From: Cordylochernes scorpioides
Taxonomy: Eukaryota; Arthropoda; Arachnida; Pseudoscorpiones; Chernetidae
Assembly (NCBI GenBank): GCA_030710605.1
Contig: CP092881.1
Span: 70,609,118 to 70,673,117 of the forward strand
Reading direction: 5' to 3'
DNA: 64,000 nt
Below, one piece after another: positions 42,183 through 52,455 of this stretch. The translations under genes and the position numbers were made by a program. Below the pieces are notes generated by a model. That model was not told the DNA's origin. It ran no database searches and saw only the letters and a list, made by a program, of their open reading frames with translations. How positions within the stretch are numbered: the stretch's first letter is position 1; each line of letters begins with the position of its first letter.

Positions 42183-44240
42183 ACCCACGGCACGCATTTG
42201 TCGAGCTCCGCCTTTTTCCCACCCTGGCGGGTGTATGGCTGCCGGCGGTACGCCGAATTTAGCACGGGCTGAGGGCCCATTAAAAGCTGATCAAGCGCCT
42301 GAAAGGCACAGCAACGTAGCACAGCCCTGTGCAGAGAAGTCTGCAATTTTCAATTCGCAGAGAAATGTCTCGAATACTAGTGAGAGAATTGAAACTTATG
42401 CAAATTTTCCCGCCGGCGGAAGAAATGTAAATTCGGCCGCGCCGTTCAACTTGGCGGCTCTCCCTTCTTCTTCCAACCGCGGTGCCGATGCCCAAAGAAA
42501 CTGGGCAGACTATGCCGAGAATGTGAATTCTGAGGAGGATGACAGCTTCACAGTCGTAAAAGGCAGGAAGAGGCGCCGCGGCTCGCCGGATCTGCCTGCC
42601 ATGGCCGCGCAGTCTATCAGCGCTGGCACTTCTCGCCGACAGCGACCGTCGACGGGACTGATGCCCCAGGTCCAGGAAATCAGGACCACGAGGGCACACG
42701 TCATGGAGGCCAGGGCTCGCCAGGCGTCCTGCACCGAGGAGCAGTGCTGTTTCCTCGAGTTCTCTCCGGAATACCAGACCTACCAGTACATGAAGGCTTT
42801 GGAAAAGGTGGTCGGAAGCACAGGAAACATTGTCCAGTTCACTAAGGTGAACGGGCAATACTTGGTCGGACTCGCCAACAGATCCCTGGCGGAGCGCCTA
42901 GTTCGACAGGGCCTCGAGATCGAGGGAACCCTTCTCAAGACCTTCCCCTTCAGGAGAACTTCAATCAGAGTTACGATTGGGAACCTCCCCTTCTTTGTGG
43001 GAGACGCCGCCGTCATGGATGCTCTCTCCAGATACGGCCGAATAACCTCCATCGCCCCCAAACAGCTTAGGGTTGGAGAGTTTAATTTCACCGCCGGCCG
43101 CCGGGAAGCCTTTATACTCCTCCATGACGGCATAACCGTCGAAATGCTCCCCTCTCGATTCGAACTGAGGATCAAGGGCGAGCCATGGCCAGCTTTCCTG
43201 ACCCACGGAGTCAAATGCTCGAAATGCCGTGGTCAAGGTCACCGAAGAGCAAACTGCCCCCAACTCCATGGGCGTCCTAATACCGCCAGACGGGCCTCAC
43301 CGCCCCCTTCCACCGGCCTTCCACCATCGACCGCACCTGGGCTGCCTGGTCCGTCTCCGGCCGCGCCAACCCCGCCGGCGCCTACCAGCCCAGCTGTCAG
43401 GCTTTCCGGCGCTCAACCAGATGCCCGAGTTGCGTCCCCACCATCTACGGCGCCCCGGCCGTCTACACCAGCGCCTCCGGCCTCATCTGTGCCGGTGGCG
43501 GCCCCTGTTCCTCCAACAGTGGCCCCTGCACCTGTAGATCCCGCGGGCCCTCGCTCGGCAGCAACTGAGCCGACGCCTCCCGCCCGGCCGGACTTCATTG
43601 CCCCGTGTGGCCCTCTGCCTGCACAGGGGACCCTCGGACCTGCGACCCACACACCGGATGTCGACATGACCACCACTGAGGAGCCCTCTGCTCCCTCACC
43701 AGCCGCAGTTTCAACACCCCACCGCCTGCGCCTCAGCCTGCTGGGCCGACACCTTCTGCTCCCCACAAAGAGGATCCGACACCGGCTATGACACCTCCGT
43801 CCCCACCACCTACCCCGATGGAGGAAGACCTGCCGCCGAACTCGGGTGATTGCATTGATAGAATTTTAACAGAGATCATCAGTTCCAAAATCGACGTTGG
43901 ACCCTTGGTCGATGATGAAACCTCCTGGACCGACGCCATTGATGCCATCCTACATCCCCATTCTAGGGCGCCTTTCCTTGCGAGACTCTCGCCTATCTTG
44001 AAGAAAAACTACGCTGTCTTTTTCGAGGCGGCCATCGAGCGCGCTCGGGATTCCCATCCCAGGATCCTCAGCGGGTTGTCCGAGCTCAGGAGGGCCTTGG
44101 CTCCCAAGACTAGACGTCACCGCGGCAAGCGCTAACCTAATGTATATACCCCTCTCTTCTCTCTTTCTCTTTGAGATGTAACATTGTCTAGAAGACAATA
44201 AACTATTTTCAATTGTCAAAAAAAAAATTGTCACACACAC
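42183..44240 (+). mobile_element. Half-LINE: ORF1 plus 3' tail, no reverse transcriptase
   Basis: A short 5' leader, ORF1, then about 90 bp of 3' UTR ending 'attgtctagaagacaataaa', 'ctattttcaattgtc', an A-run and 'attgtc', directly followed by (CA)n. The same 3' end occurs on the minus strand at 56.30-56.38 kb, in a copy that does encode reverse transcriptase. ORF2 is wholly absent here. GC content is far above the surroundings. Confidence 0.8.
42235..44135 (+). pseudogene. LINE ORF1 protein (RRM-like plus CCHC), one frameshift
   Basis: The best start is ATG 42235, because the 47 codons upstream lie in a different repeat. The first frame runs to 43791. Residues about 230-360 look like an RRM-type nucleic-acid-binding fold (SIRVTIGNLPFF, ALSRYGRITSI, EAFILLHDG). 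A perfect zinc knuckle CSKCRGQGHRRANC (C-x2-C-x4-H-x4-C) lies at 43216-43257, followed by a long Pro/Ala-rich linker. In that linker (about 43700-43730, in a C-rich run) one base appears lost; the other frame continues with Pro-rich text into a C-terminal domain ending KTRRHRGKR at 44135. The type resembles Tx1/L1-like ORF1, which binds the element's RNA. Confidence 0.85.
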
Positions 44241-45224
44241 ACATATATATGAGAGAAGAATAACATTGAGTTTATTCCAAGCAATTAAGATGTATAGACA
44301 GGTGTTGCTTTTTGGTTCTAACTGAATTGTTATATTTTTGCAGCGGTTTGAAAGACATGGCTTAAACAGTAAAAAAAGTTAAAACTACATATGTATAATA
44401 TTAAAGATGCTCATGATAGATTATTTCAACATATTTCATAATGAATTACTAATATATTCCATATTTTACATTGAGGTATGAATAATGATACGAAAGTGTC
44501 GCAAATATTGGTATCATTTTTGAGAACTATACTAAATTTAGCAAAATATCACATTAAAACAATAATTATAATAATAAATATCAATAATGAGTAAAATAAA
44601 ATTGATTATTATTATATTTTTTTTTACAGTATATCTTTTTCTATATTTCTATCTTTAGTCCAAACAATGATAATTTACAACAATAATTTTCAACAAACAC
44701 TTCATTATCATTATCTTCTTTCTTTCTATATAAATCAAAATTAATTTGTTAATTTACCGAAAAACTTTTTAACTATTCTATTCCAACTTTCTATGTAATC
44801 CTTATTTTTTTGTATGGTATGCTTTAGTTTTAAACTTTTCGAAATAATTTAGCTTTGCACTTTTATTTTCAAAAATAATTATAAAATTCTTAGTATAAAT
44901 ATTAATTTTTAATCTCTATTTTTATATTTAACTTTATTCATATATCTATTTTTCACTTGTGATTCCTTTTGAAACTTGAGTTGATTTTGTATCTATTCTT
45001 CAGAACCAATTTATCACTACAATTATTTTCCAAAAAATCAAGTCAAATGATTCAAAACTATCATAATTACAAAGCAGTAGTTCTTTCTTCGTTAGAGTTG
45101 GTTATCAAATTTTTGTGCAATAAATTGAAAAAAAAGGAGTAATCTCTCGAATTATTTAAAAATTTGTTTTTCGATCAAAGATTTAGGCACTTCTGTTTCA
45201 TATAATTATTTTATCTTTGGAGAA
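44241..45224. other. Non-coding AT-rich stretch
   Basis: Begins with a short (CA)n/(TA)n run. No gene or repeat recognised. Confidence 0.35.
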
Positions 45225-45465
45225 AAAAACAGCCACATTAACCATTTTTTTTTTGCTTATCCCTAGTACACGTGGTACAGGCCATGATAATCATGGTGGG
45301 TAGTTAGCGACTACTTTTACTGTAAGTGCACCACATGTCTACACATGTGAAAAGCAATTCGACTTTGTACTTACAAATGATTTATTTAACTCCCGAAGTT
45401 TCAGTAACTTCCTGTCACTCTCTTTAGGGGAATGTTTACTTTGAATCCTTTATTTATTTATGCTT
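45225..45465 (+). repeat. Repeat family M, split by a SINE
   Basis: 'acagccacattaacca' and 'aactcccgaagtttcag' match 35.99-36.06 kb, where they are nearly contiguous. A SINE body occupies the gap. Confidence 0.65.
45247..45378 (-). repeat. tRNA-derived SINE, 3' fragment
   Basis: Contains 'tgcttatccctagtacacgt', 'ggccatgataatcatgg' and 'cacatgtctacacatgtg' as in the 61.8-kb copy. The tRNA head is missing. Confidence 0.75.
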
Positions 45466-45599
45466 ATGAGGTGATACAGCAGCGTATTTACAATTAGAGA
45501 GGAGACAAAATGAATTAAATCTAGAAAAAAGAAGTGAGGACATATCGGTCAAGTGCATAATGTAGCTGACTTTGAATCCTAATTCTACTCATATACATT

Positions 45600-45870
45600 A
45601 CATAATAAAAAGGCATATATTGGATTGAATAAAATATTTATTTTCCAATTTTTCGGTCTGCTATATGCCAACCTTTATCAAGGTATTACATTTTTGTATA
45701 AACAAACTCAGCGCCGCATAGTGTTATAATATCACAGTTAAAATAATTTTTAAATACAAAGTAGGTGGGAGAAATGCCTTGTATAATGCTTTGATAAAGG
45801 TTGGCGTTCAGCCAACCGATATATTGGCAAATTAATATATTATTCAATCCAATATATGCCTTTTTATTCA
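45600..45870. repeat. Repeat family C, inverted pair
   Basis: Left 'aaaaaggcatatattggatt' with 'atatgccaacctttatcaag'; right 'ttgataaaggttggcgttca' with 'ccaatatatgcctttttatt'. The arms flank an unrelated 100-bp centre. This copy shows that family C is the arm of a palindromic element. Confidence 0.75.
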
Positions 45871-45894
45871 TGATAAAATTGGGAAAAGTTTTAA

Positions 45895-46235
45895 AATTAT
45901 AAAATATTTTCTCACAATGAGTTTATTTTTATTACAAAACGCTAGCTTTCAAGTGATAATCGCTCTTCTACGGGCTTAATAAAACATCTACTATATCTTA
46001 CAAGAAATATTTACAAAAGACATACGAGCTGCGTGGATATTTACAACTGAAATACCAACATTAATTATATCAATTTAAAAATTTCAGTTGTTAATATCCA
46101 CGCTGCGCGTATGTTCTGTAAATATTTCTTGTAAGATATAGTCGATGTTTTATTAAGCCCGTTTAAGAGCGATTATCACTTGAAAGCTAGCGTTTTGTAA
46201 TAAAAAAAAAACTCATTGTGAGAAAATATTTTGTG
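45895..46235. repeat. Inverted repeat with hammerhead-like hairpins
   Basis: Arms of about 150 bp ('attttctcacaatgag', 'aaacgctagctttcaagtg', 'aagaaatatttacaaaag' and complements) with the turn near 46070. Each arm has, reading inward-to-outward, a mutated core box, an AGCGATTATCACTT hairpin and GAAAGCTAGC. AGCT then A after GAA fits a minimal stem III and cleavage triplet. Confidence 0.65.
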
Positions 46236-46689
46236 ATTTTAAAACATGCCTTTTTATTATCTAATGATTTAAGTATGGATTGCTCTATTTTTCAGAACTT
46301 ATATACATGCACAATTTTGTGAAATACATGCAAAGCGTCGCGTATCTGCATATATAAAGAATCAGTAAATTGATAAGAGAGTAAAAGGAAGTCACTTCAA
46401 CGACGGGAGTTAAACTATTGATTGATATGGCTGTGTTTTTTTCTCTGAATCTACTTCCAACAAACAAATGATTTAGTTTTTCAAACAGAAATAATGTAAT
46501 ATATTTTTCTCTCAATATATAATAAGTATTTAAAATATGTTTATAATAATGTGGTTTCAGACTGCAGATTTAATATTTACTTTTCTCAAAAATCGGTCTT
46601 CTGTTAATATTAACATATATAAATAGTTTAAAAACTTTCCTTTTATATATATATATATTCCTTCCTACCATTTGTACCATAGTTCTTAT

Positions 46690-46790
46690 AAGTCGCGCTT
46701 CATTGCTCGCCTGTTGAAGGGTTTTTACCCGAAAGCTTGAACCTATGCATCAATAAAAGAAACTCGTCTTCCTTCACCATGTTTTTCGTC
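46690..46790 (+). repeat. Hammerhead-like repeat, CCTGTTGAAGGG type
   Basis: CCTGTTGAAGGG, loop TTTTTA, CCCGAAAGCTTG, then 'caataaaagaaactcg'. Compared with the hammerhead core, A6 is T. Similar layouts are at 46.87 and 60.27 kb ('ctgacaagtccgaaa'). Confidence 0.5.
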
Positions 46791-46854
46791 TAATTTCAAT
46801 TCAGGAAGAATTCTTTATCTATAATAACGTGTATATAAAAATTGTATTTATTAT

Positions 46855-46965
46855 TCAGTTGTTAAGTGATCATCCTGTTAAGGGACTGACAAGTCCGAAA
46901 ACTTGAAAATAAAATGTTGTACAAGAAACTTAACCCTGGAAGCTTTATTTATTTTATAATTAATA
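46855..46965 (+). repeat. Hammerhead-like repeat, second type
   Basis: 'tgatcatcctgttaaggga', 'ctgacaagtccgaaaact', 'acaagaaacttaaccctgga', 'agctttatttattttata'. Matches 60.25-60.35 kb almost throughout. Confidence 0.6.
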
Positions 46966-47194
46966 TAGTTTATGTTTTATAAATGGACGTGTTGACATTC
47001 TGAGGTTTGTCTCTCCTATCTTTCTGCGTGATAATCCTCACACACATCTGTACCATATACTTCTAACAAACAAACGATTTTCAGTTCTTTTATCTTTGTT
47101 TAAAATTGTAAGAAATTAATAAAGAAAAATCCTTGTGAATCACAACATTGAGTAAAGACATTATATAAAAAGGAACCACTTTATTGATGATATA

Positions 47195-47345
47195 TTAGAA
47201 AGTAAGCGCTACATGAATAAAAATAAGCCCTCACATTCAATAACTCATATCATTGCAGTAAGGTCTGTAGAGATAATATTTGATGATATTAAAAAGAAAC
47301 GCATTGCCAGTAAATTTATTTGTGTAAAATTATAACGATAGATGG
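47195..47345 (-). repeat. Repeat family B, subfamily 2, single arm
   Basis: 'ccctcacattcaataactca', 'attgcagtaaggtctgtaga', 'aagaaacgcattgccagtaa', ending 'acgatagatggcaatt'. Confidence 0.7.
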
Positions 47346-47372
47346 CAATTAAATTTAATTTAAAAATAAATA

Positions 47373-47649
47373 CACCTATCCTCCGATTTACACGGTACTT
47401 GTTTTACACGTTTTCGCTTTTACACGGTTTTCCAAATAAGTTTTTTTTTTGTTTTTATCCCACTATACTAAATGCTACTGTGATTGAACACATGCGCTGT
47501 GTACACATCTCACGAGGAATCCCGAGCTTATGTGCTGACTTGCTACACACGCACACTGTGTCTGTATTTCTAATTTTTAAAAAATTATAATTTTCGATTT
47601 ACACGTTTTTCTCAGGAACGTATCTACCGTGTAAATCGGGGGATAGATG
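47373..47649 (+). mobile_element. Tigger-like MITE family H, copy 1
   Basis: Inverted termini 'cacctatcctccgatttaca' and 'tgtaaatcgggggatagatg', flanked by TA. The interior shares 'gtttttatcccactatacta' and 'cgcacactgtgtctgtattt' with the copies at 62.2 and 62.9 kb. Confidence 0.75.
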
Positions 47650-47892
47650 TATTGGGTAAAGTTTTCAACTAGCAATAATCGCTCCTCGGAAGATCCTCAT
47701 TGGCTACGATATCGCCTGTGTATATTCAATATTTGTATAAATGAGAAAACAAGATTTATATTGCAAATAATATGATGAGAAAAAGAAAATAGAAGAAATT
47801 TCACTAAAGTGAAAATAAGATGGGTGCATCTCACAATTATGATAATATATCATAAAATGATATATTTTAGTCAAAAGGCGATATATCAATTA

Positions 47893-48087
47893 GGTTTATA
47901 TAAAAGGACGTACCTGGATCTGTAAAGAAAAAAATATTCTCTAAATATTTCGAGAGATTGCTCTTTGAATTTTGTACGAATAGGGTTGAGTATTTTAACT
48001 AAATGTATTAGAGGGGAGAGCATTCTCTCGAAATAATTGGAGATTTTTTTTCTTTACAGATCCAGTTACGCCCTTTTATATAAACCA
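47893..48087. repeat. Small inverted-repeat element
   Basis: Arms 'tttatataaaaggacgtacc', 'ggatctgtaaagaaaaa' and complement ('ctttacagatcc', 'cgcccttttatataaacc'). Centre about 100 bp. MITE-like, family unknown. Confidence 0.6.
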
Positions 48088-48394
48088 AAAATGATATATG
48101 TAAATATGTTTTAAAAATATATAATTTTATTATAAATATCAATATTACCTCATATTTTATAAACATGTATAAATTGTACCACGAAAATTCGATAAAAACA
48201 AAAGGTACAAGCCTTTTATGCCTATAAAAGTTCAATTAATCTTGTTTCAATAACGATTAATAATAATTACAATAAAATTGGCAATATTGTAATATAATTA
48301 TTAGTTCAGTACATCATTTTTAAAAATATATTTCTCTTTTTCTCATACATCTGCACTTCAGTAGCTTGTTTTTATGTATAAGCGATTATGATTA

Positions 48395-48680
48395 TTTTTT
48401 TGCTTATTCCTAGTACACGTGATACAGGCCATGATAATCATGGTGGGTAGAAGTAGGCGACTGCTTTTACTGTAAGTGAGCAGTTCGACTTTGCACTTAC
48501 AAATGTTTCAGAGCCCCGTTTGGTTACTTGCACTCGCTCGTGGGATTGAACTTTTGCAAGAATTGGAGGCCATTGGAGCAATTTTCTTTTAAATCAGAAA
48601 AAAAAGCCCAATGCGGGAATCGAACCCGGGTCATAGCGGTCGAAAACCAACGGTTTAGACCATCCTTCCACCGACCCCTC
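48395..48680 (-). mobile_element. tRNA-derived SINE, full length, 10-bp TSD
   Basis: Direct repeats 'attatgatta' (48385-48394 and 48681-48690). On the minus strand, a tRNA-like head (48608-48679) carries an A-box-like 'tggtctaaaccg', 'ggttttcgacc' and a B box 'gggttcgattcccgc' (T-arm GGG/CCC). A 200-bp body follows, ending in the palindrome 'ccatgattatcatgg' and 'cacgtgtactaggaataagc' with an A-rich tail. Transcription would be by RNA polymerase III. The head resembles tRNA-Glu by its TTC-containing loop, but its stems are too degraded for a tRNA gene. Confidence 0.85.
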
Positions 48681-48690
48681 ATTATGATTA

Positions 48691-49160
48691 TGAAGTTCGG
48701 CATTCTACAATGGATTCTGCCCATGTTGGGATCGGGGGTAGTGAAATGGCAGATGAATTGGCAAAGGAAGCCAGAAAACTGAGCCAAAGGAAAGAACAAG
48801 TGTCAGTATTTGACGCCGATGCTTTGGAAAAATACAAGATAATTAAACAAAAAATAAGAAAAGATCAAATATGTGAAAAACTATAACAAGACTTAGAACA
48901 AAACACTATAAAAGAATGACAATACATCCAGATGGCACAAGAACCTATAGGACATGCAACAACTGTCCTGGTGTGGAACTAACACCTATTCACATATTCT
49001 CATGCCCAGAAATGGCCACAGACTTGTAGAAAATTGACATAGACCCAGAGCAGCAGCTTTACACACCCAAGATGGAGGACATTGCTGCTGCTGTGATAGA
49101 GATGCATGGAGACATCTGAGGCTCTTCATTGGACACGACAACAACAACAACATGTATGAT
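48691..49160 (+). pseudogene. LINE ORF2 end: RNase H tail and zinc-knuckle region
   Basis: The first frame reads AHVGIGGSEMADELAKEARK, the last motif of a LINE RNase H domain (H-x-G-(I/N)-x-GNE-x-AD-x-LAK), up to a stop at 48884-48886. A shifted frame continues HYKRMTIHPDGTRTYRTCNN then CPGVELTPIHIFSCPEMA, a C-x2-C...H...C knuckle, and DIAAAVIEMHGDI. The end is 'ggacacgacaacaacaacaa'. The block order is very like LINE proteins I recall from spiders and other arthropods. At least three lesions. Confidence 0.75.
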
Positions 49161-49559
49161 TTTCTAGATTTCAATCTGAAAGGTGTTACAGTGTAAAGAC
49201 GCATTCTACATAATCTGCATATGGTTTTAAAATATTGAAATATTTGAATGAAATGTGTTGGATATTTGAGCAAGAAACATCAAAGAGAAATGATCATCCA
49301 ACCAGAATACGTAAACATCCGAATGGAGTAAAATTAAAATAAAGAAAAATCTACCTGTAGCAACATAAAACTGATATTACATTTAAATTAGCGAAATTCT
49401 GAAACTAATTAAATTGGGATTATCGGTTCTACCTATTTTAATCGAAATGTTGATATTTAATTTGTATTAATTTTTTGTCTTTTTTAAAATTGTATTATTA
49501 CAGAAGCACGAAGTCTATCAGACTATTGTTCCATATTAGAATTATTTACATATATATCT

Positions 49560-49772
49560 TTAATTATTTACACGATGAATTAGTAGTGATTTATAAATTT
49601 GTGTAAAAATAGCTCTAAACTTGCCAAAGTTTTCATGAGATTGAGTATATACAGAAAGATGATTTGGCATTATGTCAAAGTAAGCTAGTTCAATTTGGTT
49701 AGTTAGAGGACAAGCCAACAAAAGATGCTCTGGTGTTTCAACATCTAGACAGCATTCACATTTTTTGTCTTT
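49560..49772 (-). pseudogene. LINE ORF2 C-terminus, intact end
   Basis: The minus strand reads KDKKCECCLDVETPEHLLLA then CPLTNQIELAYFDIMPNHLS and on to a stop (TTA at 49560-49562). C-x-C-C-x3-ETPEHLLL-x-C is the LINE zinc-knuckle end. Upstream coding is lost at a (AAC)n-flanked inverted junction at 49770-49870, where another LINE tail ('caaagggctttattaagacc') sits. Confidence 0.65.
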
Positions 49773-49954
49773 ATAAAATATAATTTATAACAACACAAAC
49801 AACAAAGGGCTTTATTAAGACCCTTTAGTTATATACAAACCTTTTGTTGTTTTGTGTTTTTATAAATTATATTTTATTATAAAACAAAATTTTATTGAGA
49901 ATCACATTTAAAATTTGCTTGAAATAGTTATAAACCATGATAATTATAAATATA

Positions 49955-50128
49955 CAGTAGAACCACCATGTAAGGACATCTAATTGCAGAGCCAAAGTGT
50001 CCTTTAGAGAGAGTTGTCCTCTTACTGGAGTGTTGATAAATAGTAAAAATGGTAATTAGGAAAATGAAAACTGTTCTTTATAGAAAGGTGTGCTCTAGCG
50101 CGAGTGTTCTCTCATGGAGGTTTTACTC
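49955..50128 (+). mobile_element. Pogo/Tigger-like MITE, copy 2
   Basis: 'cagtagaaccaccatg' at the left and 'catggaggttttactc' at the right with flanking TA. Interior related to 13.13 kb. Confidence 0.7.
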
Positions 50129-50269
50129 TATAGGATTAAAATAGAAGTAGTTGGGGACGGATCAGTGTAAACTTCTGTAAATCAATATGAAACAACTCTA
50201 TGATTTGTATGGAATATATCCAGAGGACATTCTTGCTCAGATTTCAACTTCAGCAAGAAATTTTATATA

Positions 50270-50560
50270 ATATATTTAAAGTTTTACACAAATAAATTTA
50301 CTGGCAATGCGTTTCTTTTAAATATCATCAAATATTATCTCTACAGACCTTATTGCAATGATATGAGTTATTGAATGAGGGGGCTTGGCTCATCTGTAGT
50401 GAACCCTCTCAGCGGTTTCGCCAAATTAATCTCTAGACCGCTCTACTATTGTATTGGACTGGTTTTGTTATATACCTTGCATTTTCAATGGAAGGCAGCT
50501 TAGGGGTGTTTAGTGAACTATGGACATAAGCTTATAGGTCTGTAGAGGTACATACATATA
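50270..50560 (+). repeat. Repeat family B, subfamily 2
   Basis: 'acaaataaatttactggcaa', 'ttattgaatgagggggct', 'ggctcatctgtagtgaac', 'gcggtttcgccaaattaatc'. The right arm is replaced by 'aactatggacataagcttat' as in other partial copies. Confidence 0.7.
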
Positions 50561-50624
50561 ATTTCAAGGTATTGCATCGAGCAAAGCTCTTCCGCAAAAT
50601 ATGTTTTCATAACCAATATATATT

Positions 50625-50970
50625 AGTAAATTAAATTTTATTGCCATCTATCGTTAAAATTTTACACAAATAAATTTACTGGCAATGCGTTTCTTTTAAA
50701 TATCATCAAATATTATCTCTACAGACCTTACTGCAATGATATGAGTTATTGAATGAGAGGGCTTGGCTCATCAGTAGTGAACCCTCTCAGCGGTTTCGCC
50801 AAATTAAGAGGGTTCACTACTGATGACCAAGCCCTCTCATTCAATAACTCATATCATTGCAATAAGGTCTGTAGAGATAATATTCGATTATATTTAAAAG
50901 AAACGCATTGCCAGTAAATGTATTTGTGTAAACCTCTAACGATAGATGGCAATTGAATTTAATTTACTAA
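50625..50970. repeat. Repeat family B, subfamily 2, compact palindrome
   Basis: 'attgccatctatcgttaa' and 'ttactggcaatgcgtttc' on the left are mirrored by 'acgatagatggcaatt' on the right. The turn is at 'ccaaattaagagggttcac' (about 50800). Confidence 0.8.
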
Positions 50971-51014
50971 TATATAATATATATAATTATATAATTCGCT
51001 TTATTTAAAACACC

Positions 51015-51090
51015 TTCTTTATTTTATATATACTCGGGTAAAATTCCACTTGGGGAAACCTCGGGCCTTTCCCGGTTCATTCGTATAGTT
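51015..51090 (+). mobile_element. Helitron 3' end relic
   Basis: 'tactcgggtaaaattccact' and 'cctcgggcctttcccggttc', then 'attcgtatag', a decayed version of the CCCGGGC hairpin and CTAG end. Confidence 0.45.
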
Positions 51091-51224
51091 GTTATAAAAA
51101 ATGGTATTATCAATTGAATTTTAATTGAAATATTATATAAGATGAAATAGTGAGAATTTATCTTAAATAAAACTGAAGATAAACAAAGTTAAGAAGGATC
51201 AATTGATTGAAATCTGCTGGATAT

Positions 51225-51322
51225 AAATTAAATAATGCAACAGGGAGATGGGTTTGTTTTAATATAATAATAATGATAAAAATAATAAATAAACCCATCT
51301 CCACAAACCTCTTGCATTATTT
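51225..51322. repeat. Short inverted repeat
   Basis: 'aaataatgcaacagggaga' with 'tgggtttgtttt', and the complement 'aaacccatctccacaaacct' with 'cttgcattattt'. Confidence 0.6.
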
Positions 51323-51324
51323 AA

Positions 51325-52455
51325 AACAAAGAAGTATTGGCTCAATAATGTCATCCTTGCGCAGGGGCCATGCCTTGTCTCAATAGTGTCATCCTTGCGC
51401 AGGGGCCATGCCTTGGCTCAATAATGTCATCCTTGCGCAGGGGCCATGCCTTGTCTCAATAGTGTCATCCTTGCGCAGGGGCCATGCCTTGGCTCAATAG
51501 TGTAATCCTTGCGCAGGGGCCATCCCTTGGCTCAATAGTGTCATCCTTGTGCAGGGGCCATGCCTTTGGCTCAATAGTGTCATCCTTGCGCAGGGGCTAT
51601 GCCTTGACTCAATAGTGTCATCCTTGCGCAGGGGCCATGCCTTGGCTCAATAGTGTCATCCTTGCGCAGGGGCCATGCCTTGGCTCAATAGTGCCATCCT
51701 TGCGCAGGGGCCATGCCTTGGCTCAATAGCGTCATCCTTGCGCAGGGGCCATGCCTTGGCTCAATAGCGTCATCCTTGCGCAGGGGCCATGCCTTGGCTC
51801 AATAGTGTCATCCTTGCGCAGGGGCCATGCCTTGGCTCAATAGTGTCATCCTTGCGCAGGGGCCATGCCTTGGCTCAATAGTGTCATCCTTGCGCAGGGG
51901 CCATGCCTTGGCTCAATAGCGTCATCCTTGCGCAGGGGCCATGCCTTGGCTCAATAGCGTCATCCTTGCGCAGGGGCCATGCCTTGGCTCAATAGTGTCA
52001 TCCTTGCGCAGGGGCCATGCCTTGGCTCAATAGTGTCATCCTTGCGCAGGGGCCATGTTTTGGCTCAATAGTGCCATCCTTGCGCAGGGGCCATGCCTTG
52101 GCTCAATAGTGTCATCCTTGCGCAGGGGCCATGCCTTGGCTCAATAGTGTCATCCTTGCGCAGGGGCCATGCCTTGGCTCAATATTGTCATCCTTGCGCA
52201 GGGGCCATGCCTTGGCTCAATAGTGTCATCCTTGCGCAGGGGCCATGCCTTGGCTCAATAGTGTCATCCTTGCGCAGGGGCCATGTTTTGGCTCAATAGT
52301 GTCATCTTCGCGCAGGGGCCATGCCTTGGCTCAATAGTGTCATCCTTGTGCAGGGGCCATGCCTTGGCTCAATAGTGTCATCCTTGCGCAGGGGCCATGC
52401 CTTGGCTCAATAGCGTCATCCTTGTGCAGGGGCCATGCCTTGGCTCAATTGTGGT
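51325..52455 (+). repeat. Minisatellite, 38-bp unit, about 29 copies
   Basis: Units of 'ggctcaatagtgtcatcctt' plus 'gcgcaggggccatgcctt' with a few point variants (gtg/gcg, cat/gtt). Very homogeneous, so recently expanded. The last unit runs into 'ggctcaattgtggtgaacc', which resembles 'ggctcatcagtggtgaacc' of family B, suggesting growth from a family B end. Confidence 0.95.

Noticed and set aside
42280..43766. Minus-strand frames up to 192 codons across the ORF1 region
   Set aside because: They are antisense shadows of the GC-rich ORF1 and have no domain signature.
48608..48679. tRNA gene on the minus strand
   Set aside because: B box and TTC loop are good but acceptor and anticodon stems do not pair, there are similar heads at 59.15 and 62.03 kb, and each is attached to a common body. 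It is a SINE head.
51325..52455. CRISPR-like regular array
   Set aside because: The 38-bp units are head-to-tail without variable spacers, and the DNA is eukaryotic: it is a minisatellite.
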